A stretch of DNA of 64,000 nucleotides. Origin: Algorimicrobium echini. GTDB lineage: Bacteria; Bacteroidota; Bacteroidia; Flavobacteriales; Flavobacteriaceae. The stretch lies in NCBI RefSeq assembly GCF_900115185.1, contig NZ_FOVN01000001.1, forward strand, positions 1,116,001-1,180,000. Reading direction: 5' to 3'. The notes beneath the pieces were generated by a model. That model did no database searches. It was not told the DNA's origin and saw only the letters and a list, made by a program, of their open reading frames with translations. The position numbers and the translations under genes were made by a program. This document shows, in pieces, positions 1-8,339 of the stretch; positions within the stretch are counted from its first letter, which is position 1; each line of letters starts with the position of its first letter.

Positions 1-1314
1 TTAAGCATCGAGTAAGTTTTTTTTAGAATTTTTAATTCCATACCATAGAATGTAACCATAACAAACCATAATAAAAATAAGCGCTATTTTAAATCCTACA
101 TAGTCTGTTAGCAGTCCGAAAAAAGGAGGAATAATAGCACCTCCAACAATAGCCATGCATAGCAAACCAGAGGCTTTTGGTTTTAAAGAGCCAATACCGT
201 TAATGGCTAAAGCAAAAATAGTTGGGAACATGATAGAATTGAACAGCCCAACAGCTAATATGCTCCACATGCTTAGCAATCCTGTTGAACTAATAGAAAT
301 AAGAATGAGTATCATGGCAATGGTTGCAAAAATGCCTAATACATTTCCTGGTTTCATGATTTTTGTTAAATAGGCACCTATAAAACGTCCTATCATGGCA
401 CCAGACCAATAAAACGTTACAAAAACACCAACAATGGCTTTGTTATCACTTTCTGTAATTCCCGAGTTAAGAATGCTTTCTGCTATGGATTTCATGAGGC
501 TATTTCCCTTAATAACAGTTACTAGATTCATATCTAGAAAATAGTTCACCAAATAACTTCCTATAGCAACTTCGGCACCTACATAAAAGAAAATCCCTAA
601 AACACCTAGCATTAAATTTTTGTTTTTGAAGGCTTCCGAATAAGAACCTGTGTTTTCGTCGCTTATCATTTTTGGGAGTTTTGCAAATAGAAAAATACCA
701 GCTATAAAAACAATAAATAAAGCCAAACCTAAAAAAGGTGTTTGAACTGCAGAGGCTTCGGTTGTTAGGTAATTATCTTTTGCAGCACCCGTTAAGGCAG
801 CAATTTCATCTTTAGTTTTAATTCTATCGCTTAAAATAAATAAAGCTCCAACGGCTGGAGCAATGGCAGTTCCTAGAGAGTTAAAGGCTTGCGATAAATT
901 TAAACGACTTGAAGCACCTTCTTCAGAACCTAAAACAGCTACAAACGGATTGGCAGCTACTTGCAAAACAGTTATTCCTGCAGCTAAAATAAAATAAGCT
1001 AACATGAAAATACCAAATACTCGGTATGAGGCAGCAGGATAAAATAGTAAACAACCTAGAGCCATGGTTAACAACCCTAAAATAATACCTTTTTTATAAC
1101 CGATTTTCGATAAAATATAACTCGCTGGAACTGATAATAAAAAGTAAGCACCGAAAAAAGCAAACTGTACCAATCCTGCTTGGAAATAGGTGAGTGTAAA
1201 TAACTCACGTAATCTTGGAATTAAAGAATCGACTAAAACTGTTATAAATCCCCAAAGGAAAAATAATATAGTTAGAAGAATGAATGAGGAGCGATAAGAT
1301 TTTTGTTGGTTCAT
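1..1314 (-). CDS. FHS-family sugar:H+ symporter (MFS)
   Basis: A 437-residue integral inner-membrane protein with about twelve hydrophobic segments. It resembles the FHS (fucose/glucose/galactose) branch of the major facilitator superfamily: an early FFLWGF stretch in helix 1, AFFGAYFLLSVPAS in helix 2, and a long central loop. These carriers import monosaccharides with protons. The start is placed at the ATG encoding MNQQKSYRS (1314), not at the longer in-frame opening at 1380, because the longer form would overlap the upstream mannosidase. From 1314 the gap to that gene is 7 bp, which fits one transcript. The stop codon is the first three bases of the window. It probably imports the sugar released by the neighbouring glycosidases (mannose or N-acetylglucosamine); substrate is inferred from context only. 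Confidence 0.85.
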   Translation of the reverse strand: MNQQKSYRSSFILLTILFFLWGFITVLVDSLIPRLRELFTLTYFQAGLVQFAFFGAYFLLSVPASYILSKIGYKKGIILGLLTMALGCLLFYPAASYRVFGIFMLAYFILAAGITVLQVAANPFVAVLGSEEGASSRLNLSQAFNSLGTAIAPAVGALFILSDRIKTKDEIAALTGAAKDNYLTTEASAVQTPFLGLALFIVFIAGIFLFAKLPKMISDENTGSYSEAFKNKNLMLGVLGIFFYVGAEVAIGSYLVNYFLDMNLVTVIKGNSLMKSIAESILNSGITESDNKAIVGVFVTFYWSGAMIGRFIGAYLTKIMKPGNVLGIFATIAMILILISISSTGLLSMWSILAVGLFNSIMFPTIFALAINGIGSLKPKASGLLCMAIVGGAIIPPFFGLLTDYVGFKIALIFIMVCYGYILWYGIKNSKKNLLDA

Positions 1315-1321
1315 AATTGTG

Positions 1322-4258
1322 TTAATTATATTTAATTGAAATTTCATCAACAAACAACCAACTTCTGCCATCATGCTCATGCCCTAGATGCCATTTTGGA
1401 AGTTTTCCTAATTTTTTGGCAACAACTTTAACATAGCGTGCTTTGCCCAAACTGGAAATTGAGATAGCTTCCATGTCAATAGTATCCGTAGGTACAGGTG
1501 CTTTTAAGGCCATATTAGTAAATTTGGTAAAAACTTCACCATCCAATGATGTGTAAAAATCGACTTCAGTTGGTAGAAAAATCCAACTTTTTTGATCCTT
1601 CAAAAACGATACTGATACATTGTTAATTAATTTTTCTTGACCTAAATCTACAATAGCAATAACATCTTGATCTTGATAACCTTGCCAAGTTCCAGTTCTG
1701 AAGTCTTTAGCGCCAACAATACCATCTATTAAAGCATTTGGTCCACCTCCGTTATACTGATTAGCATATTCAGTTTCTAATACTATTGAAATGTTTGGAT
1801 CAATTTCATAAAATTCAGTGCTTATTTCGTGGCTTTTTATACTATTTTTTTCTGAATAAATTGTCAGCACAGATTGTTCAGAAATGATGAAAGGTGTTTG
1901 GTATTTTTTGTATTCGGAATCATTTAGTTTATAAAATATGGTAGCTTCAGAATCCGTGTTTTTTAAAACTACTTCCGTTTGTTCTTTAAAAGCCACGTTT
2001 CCCTTTGCAATAAAGGGCGATGGAACAATAAGGTGTTTATCAATGCTTGTTTTTGGTTCTTGACTTTCTTTAGTTCCCCAAGTTGAAGGCGAATTTGTCA
2101 TTTGAAACGCTAATGTTCCACCTTTAACAACTTCGTTATGATATATGAATGTTCTGTTCAAAGGTTTGCCATTAAGCGTAACACTTTCAATGTATTTATT
2201 AGTATCACTTATATCTTGAGCTACAATTGTAAATTGCTTTTTATTTTCTAAATTAATAGTTGCTTTAGAGAATAACGGTGTTCCTATAATATATTGGTTA
2301 GATGCTGGTGTTACCGAATAGAAACCCATAGAGCTCAAAATATACCAAGCACTCATTTGTCCACAATCTTCATTTCCTGAAATGCCATCGGGAGCATTTT
2401 GGTACAATTTCGTTAAAATTTGATGAACACGCTCTTGTGTTTTATGAGGTTTATTTACAAAGTTGTATAAATATGCCATGTGATGACTAGGTTCGTTACC
2501 ATGTGCATATTGTCCAATTAAACCTGTAATATCTGCTTGATTGCGTCCAGAAGTTTCAGCTTCAGCGGTAAATAACTCATCAAGGTTTTCTTCTAATTTA
2601 TTTTTTCCTCCAAGTAAATTTATAAATCCTGAAATATCTTGAGGCACATAAAAACTGTACTGCCAAGCATTGGCTTCGGTATAGTTGAAATTTACTTCAT
2701 AAGGATCAAAAGGAGCAAACCATGTATTACGAAAACGGCCACGCATAAATTGCGATTCTGGATCGAAGACATTTTTGTAATATTGAGCCCGCTCCAAATA
2801 GGTTTTGTAATCATCTGTTTTTCCTAACGAATTTGCCATTTGCGAAATCGTCCAATCGTCATAAGCGTATTCTAATGTTTTGGAAACGGATTCACTTTCT
2901 TCTTCCACAGGAATAAACCCATATTTCATATAACTTTTTAAACCTAAATGGCTACGTGTGGCAGAATGTTTCATAGCGGTAAAAGCTTTTTCAACATCGT
3001 AATTTTTAATACCTTTTAAATAGGCGTCTGCAATAACTGGAACGGCGTGATAACCAATCATACAGCCTGTATAGTTTCCGCTTAAGTCCCAAATAGGCAT
3101 AATACCACCTTCATCATATTTTGCTAGAAAGGTGTTTATAAAATCGTTGGTTCTGTCTTGTTCAATAATGGTAAAGAGTGGATGTGTGGCACGATAGGTA
3201 TCCCATAGTGAAAAGACAGTGTAATAATCAAAATCTGTTGTTTGATGAACTTCCAAATCCATACCACGATAACGACCATCTGTATCTTGATACAGGTTTG
3301 GCGCAATCATGGTGTGGTACAGAGCTGTATAAAAATTGGTTTTATAATCTGCATTATCACTTTCAACAACTATTTTATTTAGTTGTGATTCCCAGACTTG
3401 TTGCGCTTCAGTTTTGACCACATCAAATGTTTTTTCGCCAATTTCATGTTGTAAATTTTGTTTTGCTCCAACTTCATCAACAGCAGAAATTCCAATTTTT
3501 ATTTCAAGAGATTGGCTTTCTGTTGCATCAAATTCAAAAGCTGCCTTTACTTGTTTCCCTTCTTCTGTGTCATTTAAAAACGTCATATTTTTAAATGGTC
3601 TAGAAAATTGAATGTTGTAATAAAGCCTTTGATTGGTTGCCCAAGCTTTGGAATGTCTGAAACCACTAATTTCGGTGTTAGAATATACATTTACTTTAGA
3701 ATTTAAAACCTCATCCCGATGCTCTAAATCTAAAATAACTATTTGTTTGTTATCCTTTGGGAACGTGTATTTATGTATGCCGCTACGTTTAGAAACGGTC
3801 AGTTCTACGTCTATATTTGTTGAATCTAGGTGCACCTTATAATAACCAGGTTCGGCAATTTCTTGATCATGAGAAAAAGGGGCGCGATACCCTTTTTTAC
3901 CATCGGCTCCATTATTGAATTGGATGTTGTTGGTTGGCATCAATAAAATGTCACCATAATCAGATACGCCAGTTCCACTTAAATGGGTATGAGAAAAGCC
4001 GTAGATGTAATTGTCCGAATAATGATAGCCAGAACAGCCATCCCAACCGTCTAATTTGGTGTCTGGGGAGAGTTGCATCATACCAAATGGCATCGTTGCT
4101 CCAGGAAAGGTATGGCCATGACCTCCCGTTCCAATAAACGGATTCACGTAAGCGGTTAAATTTTTAGCTTCTTCAAGTGGTGATGAGGTCTTAGTTTCCT
4201 GATTGCAGGCACTCAATACATAAAATAAAATAAAAACTGTTGCAAGATTCTGTTTCAT
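1322..4258 (-). CDS. GH92 family alpha-mannosidase, lipoprotein
   Basis: A 978-residue exported glycosidase of family GH92 (calcium-dependent exo-alpha-mannosidases acting on N-glycans and yeast mannan). The start is the ATG for MKQNLATV. The signal peptide ends in a lipobox (VLSAC), so it should be a surface or periplasmic lipoprotein. GH92 hallmarks visible are the N-terminal GTGGHGHTFPGA and HTHLSGTG, SLWDTYRATHPL, and near the end of the catalytic part GNEPSHHMAYLYN and GNEDCGQMSAWY. After about residue 715 come two accessory parts: a chitobiase-C/Fn3-like segment with TIFYKLNDS, and a discoidin (F5/8, CBM32-like) domain beginning near ETEYANQYNGGG. It is the first gene of a two-gene minus-strand unit with the sugar permease. 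The GH20 remnant starts divergently 39 bp away. Confidence 0.92.
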   Translation of the reverse strand: MKQNLATVFILFYVLSACNQETKTSSPLEEAKNLTAYVNPFIGTGGHGHTFPGATMPFGMMQLSPDTKLDGWDGCSGYHYSDNYIYGFSHTHLSGTGVSDYGDILLMPTNNIQFNNGADGKKGYRAPFSHDQEIAEPGYYKVHLDSTNIDVELTVSKRSGIHKYTFPKDNKQIVILDLEHRDEVLNSKVNVYSNTEISGFRHSKAWATNQRLYYNIQFSRPFKNMTFLNDTEEGKQVKAAFEFDATESQSLEIKIGISAVDEVGAKQNLQHEIGEKTFDVVKTEAQQVWESQLNKIVVESDNADYKTNFYTALYHTMIAPNLYQDTDGRYRGMDLEVHQTTDFDYYTVFSLWDTYRATHPLFTIIEQDRTNDFINTFLAKYDEGGIMPIWDLSGNYTGCMIGYHAVPVIADAYLKGIKNYDVEKAFTAMKHSATRSHLGLKSYMKYGFIPVEEESESVSKTLEYAYDDWTISQMANSLGKTDDYKTYLERAQYYKNVFDPESQFMRGRFRNTWFAPFDPYEVNFNYTEANAWQYSFYVPQDISGFINLLGGKNKLEENLDELFTAEAETSGRNQADITGLIGQYAHGNEPSHHMAYLYNFVNKPHKTQERVHQILTKLYQNAPDGISGNEDCGQMSAWYILSSMGFYSVTPASNQYIIGTPLFSKATINLENKKQFTIVAQDISDTNKYIESVTLNGKPLNRTFIYHNEVVKGGTLAFQMTNSPSTWGTKESQEPKTSIDKHLIVPSPFIAKGNVAFKEQTEVVLKNTDSEATIFYKLNDSEYKKYQTPFIISEQSVLTIYSEKNSIKSHEISTEFYEIDPNISIVLETEYANQYNGGGPNALIDGIVGAKDFRTGTWQGYQDQDVIAIVDLGQEKLINNVSVSFLKDQKSWIFLPTEVDFYTSLDGEVFTKFTNMALKAPVPTDTIDMEAISISSLGKARYVKVVAKKLGKLPKWHLGHEHDGRSWLFVDEISIKYN

Positions 4259-4297
4259 TAAAAATAGATTGCTAAATTTAAGCTCCAATATACTAAA

Positions 4298-5401
4298 ATG
4301 CCATTCAATACATCTCTAGTTTTTATTGTTTTTATAAGTCTTTTTCTTAGTTGTTCTAAAGAAATAGTAGAGCCATTAACGCCTCAAATAATACCGAAGC
4401 CTTTGAGTCAGACCATTAAAGAGGGGCATTTTACCATAACCAATAATACCGGATTAGATTTTAATGAAGATTTTTCAGTTGCTGGTAATTTTTTAAAAGA
4501 TTTTATTGAATCCGGAAGTTCTATTTCTTTAAAATCTGGAAGTAGTATTCTCATAGAGAAAGATGAAACCATACAAGGTTTAGAAGGCTATTCTCTTGAT
4601 GTTTTTCTAGGGAAAATTATCATAAAAGCAAAAACGGATGTAGGTGCTTTTTATGCGGTTCAGAGTTTACGGCAGTTATTGCCTATTTCTTTAGAAAACA
4701 ATACGTTTACAGGAAAACAAATTACAGTACAGTCTATTTCAATAACAGATAAACCCCAATTTTCGTATCGTGGTATGCATCTGGATGTAGTACGCCATAT
4801 GTTTTCTGTGGCTTTTATTAAAAAATATATAGACGCTTTGGCAATGCTTAAAATGAATACATTCCATTGGCATTTAACAGATGATCAAGGTTGGCGCATT
4901 GAGATTAAAAAATACCCAAAACTTCAAGAAGTAGCTGCATTTAGAAATCAGACTTTAATAGAGCATTTTAGTGCTGAGCCACAACGGTTTGATAGTAAAA
5001 AGTATGGTGGTTTTTATAGTCAAGAGCAAATAAAAGAGGTTGTAGCTTATGCTCAAAATCGTTTTATTACAGTTATTCCCGAAATTGAAATGCCAGGTCA
5101 TGCCCAAGCTGCTATTGCAGCATATCCAGAATTAGGTTGTACTAAAGAAGCCTTACAAGTTGCGGAGACTTGGGGAGTTTTTGAAGATATTTTTTGTGCT
5201 GGTTCAGAGAACACATTTACCTTTTTACAAGATGTGCTTGATGAGGTTATTCCTTTATTTCCTGGGAAATATATTCATATTGGTGGAGATGAAGCACCCA
5301 AAACACATTGGAAAGCATGTGATGCTTGTCAGCAGAGAATTGAAGACAATAAACTGAAAGATGAACATGAATTACAAAGCTGTTTCATGGTCGAGTGTTG
5401 A
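4298..5401 (+). pseudogene. GH20 beta-N-acetylhexosaminidase, C-terminally truncated
   Basis: The N-terminal part of a GH20 beta-hexosaminidase lipoprotein (LFLSCSK lipobox near residue 20). The GH20b domain begins around IIPKPLSQ, and the TIM barrel includes YRGMHLDVVRH, NTFHWHLTDDQGWR, PEIEMPGHAQA and HIGGDEAPKTHW, which holds the catalytic Asp-Glu pair near residue 331. Homology runs through DEHELQS and then stops: the last residues CFMVEC are the out-of-frame reading of a beta-mannosidase gene that begins at the same point. The last barrel strands and any C-terminal domain are absent (usual family length 500-750 residues; here 367). The catalytic pair is kept but the barrel is incomplete, so the product is probably inactive. 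It most likely derives from a deletion that joined two glycosidase genes. Confidence 0.85.
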
Positions 5402-5966
5402 TTTTTTTGGGAATTGGAAAGCCTTGCATTATAAAGCAAAACGGAGTTTTGAAAATGTTCTTATTTCCTTGGAAGTTGAACAGGATACACTTAATATATT
5501 TCTGATTAATGATACATTTGAAACGAAATCGGGATTGCTAACTACCAAAATAATTACTTTTTTAGGTGATATAGTTTGGGAAAATTCGCAAGAAATAATT
5601 GTTAAATCAGATTCAAGTGCCATTAAACAACGCATCAATTTATCTGGAGTTTTATTCAATAAAAATCAAGTTTTCATTGTTTCCAAGTTTCAAGAAGCTG
5701 AATCTATTTTTTATTTAGTGAAACCCAAAAAATTGGAATTACCATTAAAAGCTATTCAAAAGGACGTTGTAAAAACTGATGAAGGTTTTATAATAACCTT
5801 ATCATCCAAAACGTTTCAAAAAGATGTCTTTTTATTTTGTAATGAAACAGGACATTTTTCCGACAATTATTTCAATTTACTACCGCATGAGCGTAAGCAG
5901 GTAGTTTTTAAAACAAAAGCTACGGAATTAGTGGATTTGCAAATTATAAGTTTAAATGATTTTTGA
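5361..5966 (+). pseudogene. GH2 beta-mannosidase, C-terminal remnant
   Basis: About 200 codons, frame-shifted relative to the GH20 piece, encoding the C-terminal end of a GH2 beta-mannosidase. AVSWSSVDFFGNWKALHY is the end of the catalytic barrel, and KRSFENVLIS leads into the C-terminal immunoglobulin-like mannosidase domains through to VDLQIISLNDF. The whole N-terminal sugar-binding domain, the Ig-like domain and the catalytic acids (expected several hundred residues upstream) are missing. The ATG at 5361 lies inside the GH20 reading frame and is not a credible natural start. The fragment is evidence that a beta-mannosidase once followed the hexosaminidase, as in N-glycan or mannan-degrading loci with GH92, GH20 and GH2 genes. 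Confidence 0.85.
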
Positions 5967-6004
5967 ATATAACACCTCGTTCATTCTGCTTTAATTTTTA
6001 GCAG

Positions 6005-6012
6005 TATCTTTG
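6005..6012 (+). promoter_or_regulatory. -7 element of metallophosphoesterase promoter
   Basis: TATCTTTG matches the Bacteroidota -7 consensus TAnnTTTG exactly and lies 27 bp before the start codon. No clear TTG/TTTG -33 element is seen at the ideal distance. Confidence 0.55.
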
Positions 6013-6032
6013 CTCACGCTCCGAAAAAAAGA

Positions 6033-7274
6033 ATGCTTATGTCTCGTTGGATAATTACTTTTATTATTTTTTCAATTGTTATTTGTTTTCTGGAGTTTTA
6101 TGCGTTTCAAGCGTTAAAAACAATAACAAAAAATAAAATAATTCGGTTGGTTTGGATTGTTGCTGCTATTGCCATTTATGCCTATTTTTTATATGTAATT
6201 TATATTACACCACGTAGTGCTGGTCAAACAAATTCGTTTCAATTAGCAGCAGGTTTTATGTTAACTTTTTTAATTCCGAAACTTTTATTGGTCATTATTA
6301 TGTTTGGCGAAGATGTTTTTCGTGTTTTTAGAAAAGGGTACTCCTGGGTAACTCCGGGTGAAACGGCAGTCTTTGAAAGTCGCCGAATTTTTATTGCTAA
6401 AATAGCATTAGGATTGGCCGCTATTCCGTTTGCGTCTTTTATTTACGGTATTGTTCAAGGACGTTACAATTATAAAGTTTTAAAATATCAATTAACATTT
6501 AACGATTTGCCTGATGCTTTTGACGGTTTTAAAATCACCCAAATTTCAGATATTCACTCTGGGAGTTTTACCAACAAAGAAAAGATTCAATATGGTGTGG
6601 ATTTAATCAATCAACAAGAATCTGACTTGATGCTTTTTACAGGTGATTTGGTTAACAATATGGCTACTGAAATGGATGATTGGATTGATGTTTTTAAAAC
6701 TTTAGATGCTCCTTTTGGTAAGTTTTCAGTATTGGGTAATCATGATTATGGCGATTATGTAGAATGGGATACACCTGAAGATAAGGTAAAAAACTTTCAA
6801 GCAGTAAAGGATCTTCATCCTAAAATAGGATTCGATTTGTTGCTGGATGAACATCGCTATATAGAAAAAGATGGTCAACGGTTAGCGCTAATAGGTGTTG
6901 AAAATTGGGGAAAAGGGTTTAATCAAGCTGGTAATTTGGCAAAGGCATCATCGGAAGTTGGGAAAGATGAGTTTAAAATTTTAATGACGCATGATCCCTC
7001 TCATTGGGAATATAAGGTAAAAGCAGACGACTTCAACTATCATTTAACATTAAGCGGCCATACTCATGGGTTGCAAATGGGTATAGAAATTCCAGGTTGG
7101 TTTAGGTGGAGTCCTTCTCAATATATCTACAAACAATGGGCTGGTTTGTATCAAGAGTTTGGGCGGTATATAAATGTAAATCGTGGTTTTGGTTATCATG
7201 CGTTTCCTGGACGTGTAGGGATTTGGCCTGAAGTAACTGTTATAGAACTAAAAAAAGGAACGCAAAACGTTTAA
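6033..7274 (+). CDS. Membrane-anchored metallophosphoesterase (YkuE/calcineurin-like)
   Basis: A 413-residue protein with an N-terminal membrane part (about four hydrophobic segments over residues 1-150) and a C-terminal calcineurin-like phosphoesterase domain. The full set of metal-binding motifs is present in order: QISDIHSG (D-x-H), LFTGDLVNN (GD), VLGNHDYGD (GNHD), ILMTHDPSHW (H) and LSGHTHGLQ (GHTH). Proteins of this architecture are usually annotated as YkuE-like phosphohydrolases, with proposed action on lipid or cell-envelope substrates; the substrate here cannot be read from the sequence. The first ATG is at 6033, and a second (MSRWII) follows two codons later and may be the true start. 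It is monocistronic with its own promoter. Confidence 0.85.
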   Translation: MLMSRWIITFIIFSIVICFLEFYAFQALKTITKNKIIRLVWIVAAIAIYAYFLYVIYITPRSAGQTNSFQLAAGFMLTFLIPKLLLVIIMFGEDVFRVFRKGYSWVTPGETAVFESRRIFIAKIALGLAAIPFASFIYGIVQGRYNYKVLKYQLTFNDLPDAFDGFKITQISDIHSGSFTNKEKIQYGVDLINQQESDLMLFTGDLVNNMATEMDDWIDVFKTLDAPFGKFSVLGNHDYGDYVEWDTPEDKVKNFQAVKDLHPKIGFDLLLDEHRYIEKDGQRLALIGVENWGKGFNQAGNLAKASSEVGKDEFKILMTHDPSHWEYKVKADDFNYHLTLSGHTHGLQMGIEIPGWFRWSPSQYIYKQWAGLYQEFGRYINVNRGFGYHAFPGRVGIWPEVTVIELKKGTQNV

Positions 7275-7333
7275 ATTGTAACACGAATACACGTGACTTA
7301 ACCAACTGTTAGTCAAAATATAAAAAAATTACG

Positions 7334-7341
7334 TAGGTTTG
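7334..7341 (+). promoter_or_regulatory. -7 element for thioredoxin-like gene
   Basis: TAGGTTTG matches TAnnTTTG and lies 31 bp before the start codon. No convincing -33 element is seen. Confidence 0.5.
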
Positions 7342-7372
7342 TAATAACACATTTGACCTAATATATAACTGT

Positions 7373-7669
7373 ATGTCAAAATTTGGGGAACTTATAGATG
7401 TTAATATTCCAGTCTTATTAGACTTTTTTACGGAATGGAACGATCAATCTACAGCTATGCACGCTGTACTACGAGATGTAGCAGCAGCACTTGGCGATAA
7501 AGCTAAAGTTATTAAAATAGATGTAGATAAGAACAAAGAATTAGCAGAAGCACTACGTGTTAAAGGCTTACCAACATTAATTATCTACAAAAATGGCGAA
7601 ATGAAATGGCGTCATAGTGGTGAGCAGGACGCAAATACACTTATTGGTATTATTAAAGAATACGTTTAA
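7373..7669 (+). CDS. Thioredoxin-fold protein lacking the CxxC active site
   Basis: A 98-residue single-domain protein with a thioredoxin fold. LLDFFTEW begins the strand and helix that normally carries the active site, the conserved cis-proline is present (GLPT), and KVIKIDVDKN and LIIYKNGE match the usual strands. Where thioredoxins have WCGPC, this protein has WNDQST, and there is no cysteine anywhere in the chain. It therefore cannot perform dithiol-disulfide exchange and is more likely a binding or chaperone-like protein. It has no signal peptide, so it should be cytoplasmic. It has its own promoter and converges on the polysaccharide deacetylase gene, with the two stop codons overlapping by 3 bp. 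Confidence 0.85.
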   Translation: MSKFGELIDVNIPVLLDFFTEWNDQSTAMHAVLRDVAAALGDKAKVIKIDVDKNKELAEALRVKGLPTLIIYKNGEMKWRHSGEQDANTLIGIIKEYV

Positions 7670-8334
7670 ATAGGTAAGGTTTTAAATGCATACCCTTTTT
7701 TAGAAAAGTATGTCAGTACTTTAGGTAATGCCTGCATGAGGTTTTTAGAAGCTTTCACGCTATCATGAAACACAATAACACTTCCGGGTTTCGATTTACT
7801 AATAACATTATTATAACAGGTTTCTGGAGATGTTTCTTTTTCCCAATCAAAAGATAAAATACTCCAAGTAACAACGGTATACCCTAGAGCTTTTAATGCT
7901 TTTCCTTGATTTGGTTTTATTCGGCCATATGGCGGCCTAAATAATGGTGACTCATTTAAAGCTTGAGATCTGGTGTCTGATTTTTTCAACTCTGAAGTGA
8001 TAAATTTTTGAGCTTCATTAACATCTAAAACATACTTGTCTACAGAGGTGTTCCAACCTTTTAAATGTGTGTTGGAATGATTCCCAATACGGTGGCCTTC
8101 ATTTAGAATATTTTGAAAGATATCGGGATGTTTCTGGATGTTATTACCAATACAAAAAAATGTAGCTTTAGCATCAAATTGTTTTAACGTGTTAAGAGTC
8201 CATTGGGTTACTTTTGGGGTGGGACCATCATCAAATGTGAGATATAACACTTTTTCAGAAGTAGAAAACTCCCAAACAAAGTCTGGGAGTATTTTTTTTA
8301 CGATAGTAGGTGTTTTAACAGGAATAATACCCAT
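7666..8334 (-). CDS. Polysaccharide deacetylase (NodB homology domain)
   Basis: A 222-residue CE4-type deacetylase. The NodB motifs are present in order: motif 1 TFDDGPTP with the catalytic base and metal Asp, motif 2 HSNTH (metal His pair), motif 3 RPPYGRI, motif 4 around SFDWE, and motif 5 VFHDS. Such enzymes remove N-acetyl groups from peptidoglycan, chitin-like or other N-acetylhexosamine polymers. No clear cleavable signal peptide is seen; the start MGIIPVKTPT is only mildly hydrophobic. It lies 5 bp downstream of the DUF2723 gene on the same strand and is probably co-transcribed with it, suggesting a shared envelope-glycan role. Confidence 0.88.
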   Translation of the reverse strand: MGIIPVKTPTIVKKILPDFVWEFSTSEKVLYLTFDDGPTPKVTQWTLNTLKQFDAKATFFCIGNNIQKHPDIFQNILNEGHRIGNHSNTHLKGWNTSVDKYVLDVNEAQKFITSELKKSDTRSQALNESPLFRPPYGRIKPNQGKALKALGYTVVTWSILSFDWEKETSPETCYNNVISKSKPGSVIVFHDSVKASKNLMQALPKVLTYFSKKGYAFKTLPI

Positions 8335-8339
8335 GATAG

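Noticed and set aside
1315-1380. Longer N-terminus for the sugar permease
   Set aside because: It would overlap the end of the GH92 gene by 59 bp and add residues not expected before helix 1.
5361-5966. The GH2 tail read as an independent 201-residue gene
   Set aside because: Its ATG lies inside the GH20 frame, it has no ribosome-binding context of its own, and it lacks all catalytic parts; it is a remnant.
4298-5966. A simple sequencing frameshift in one long glycosidase gene
   Set aside because: The two halves match different families (GH20, then GH2 C-terminus), so restoring the frame would still give a chimera missing several hundred residues.
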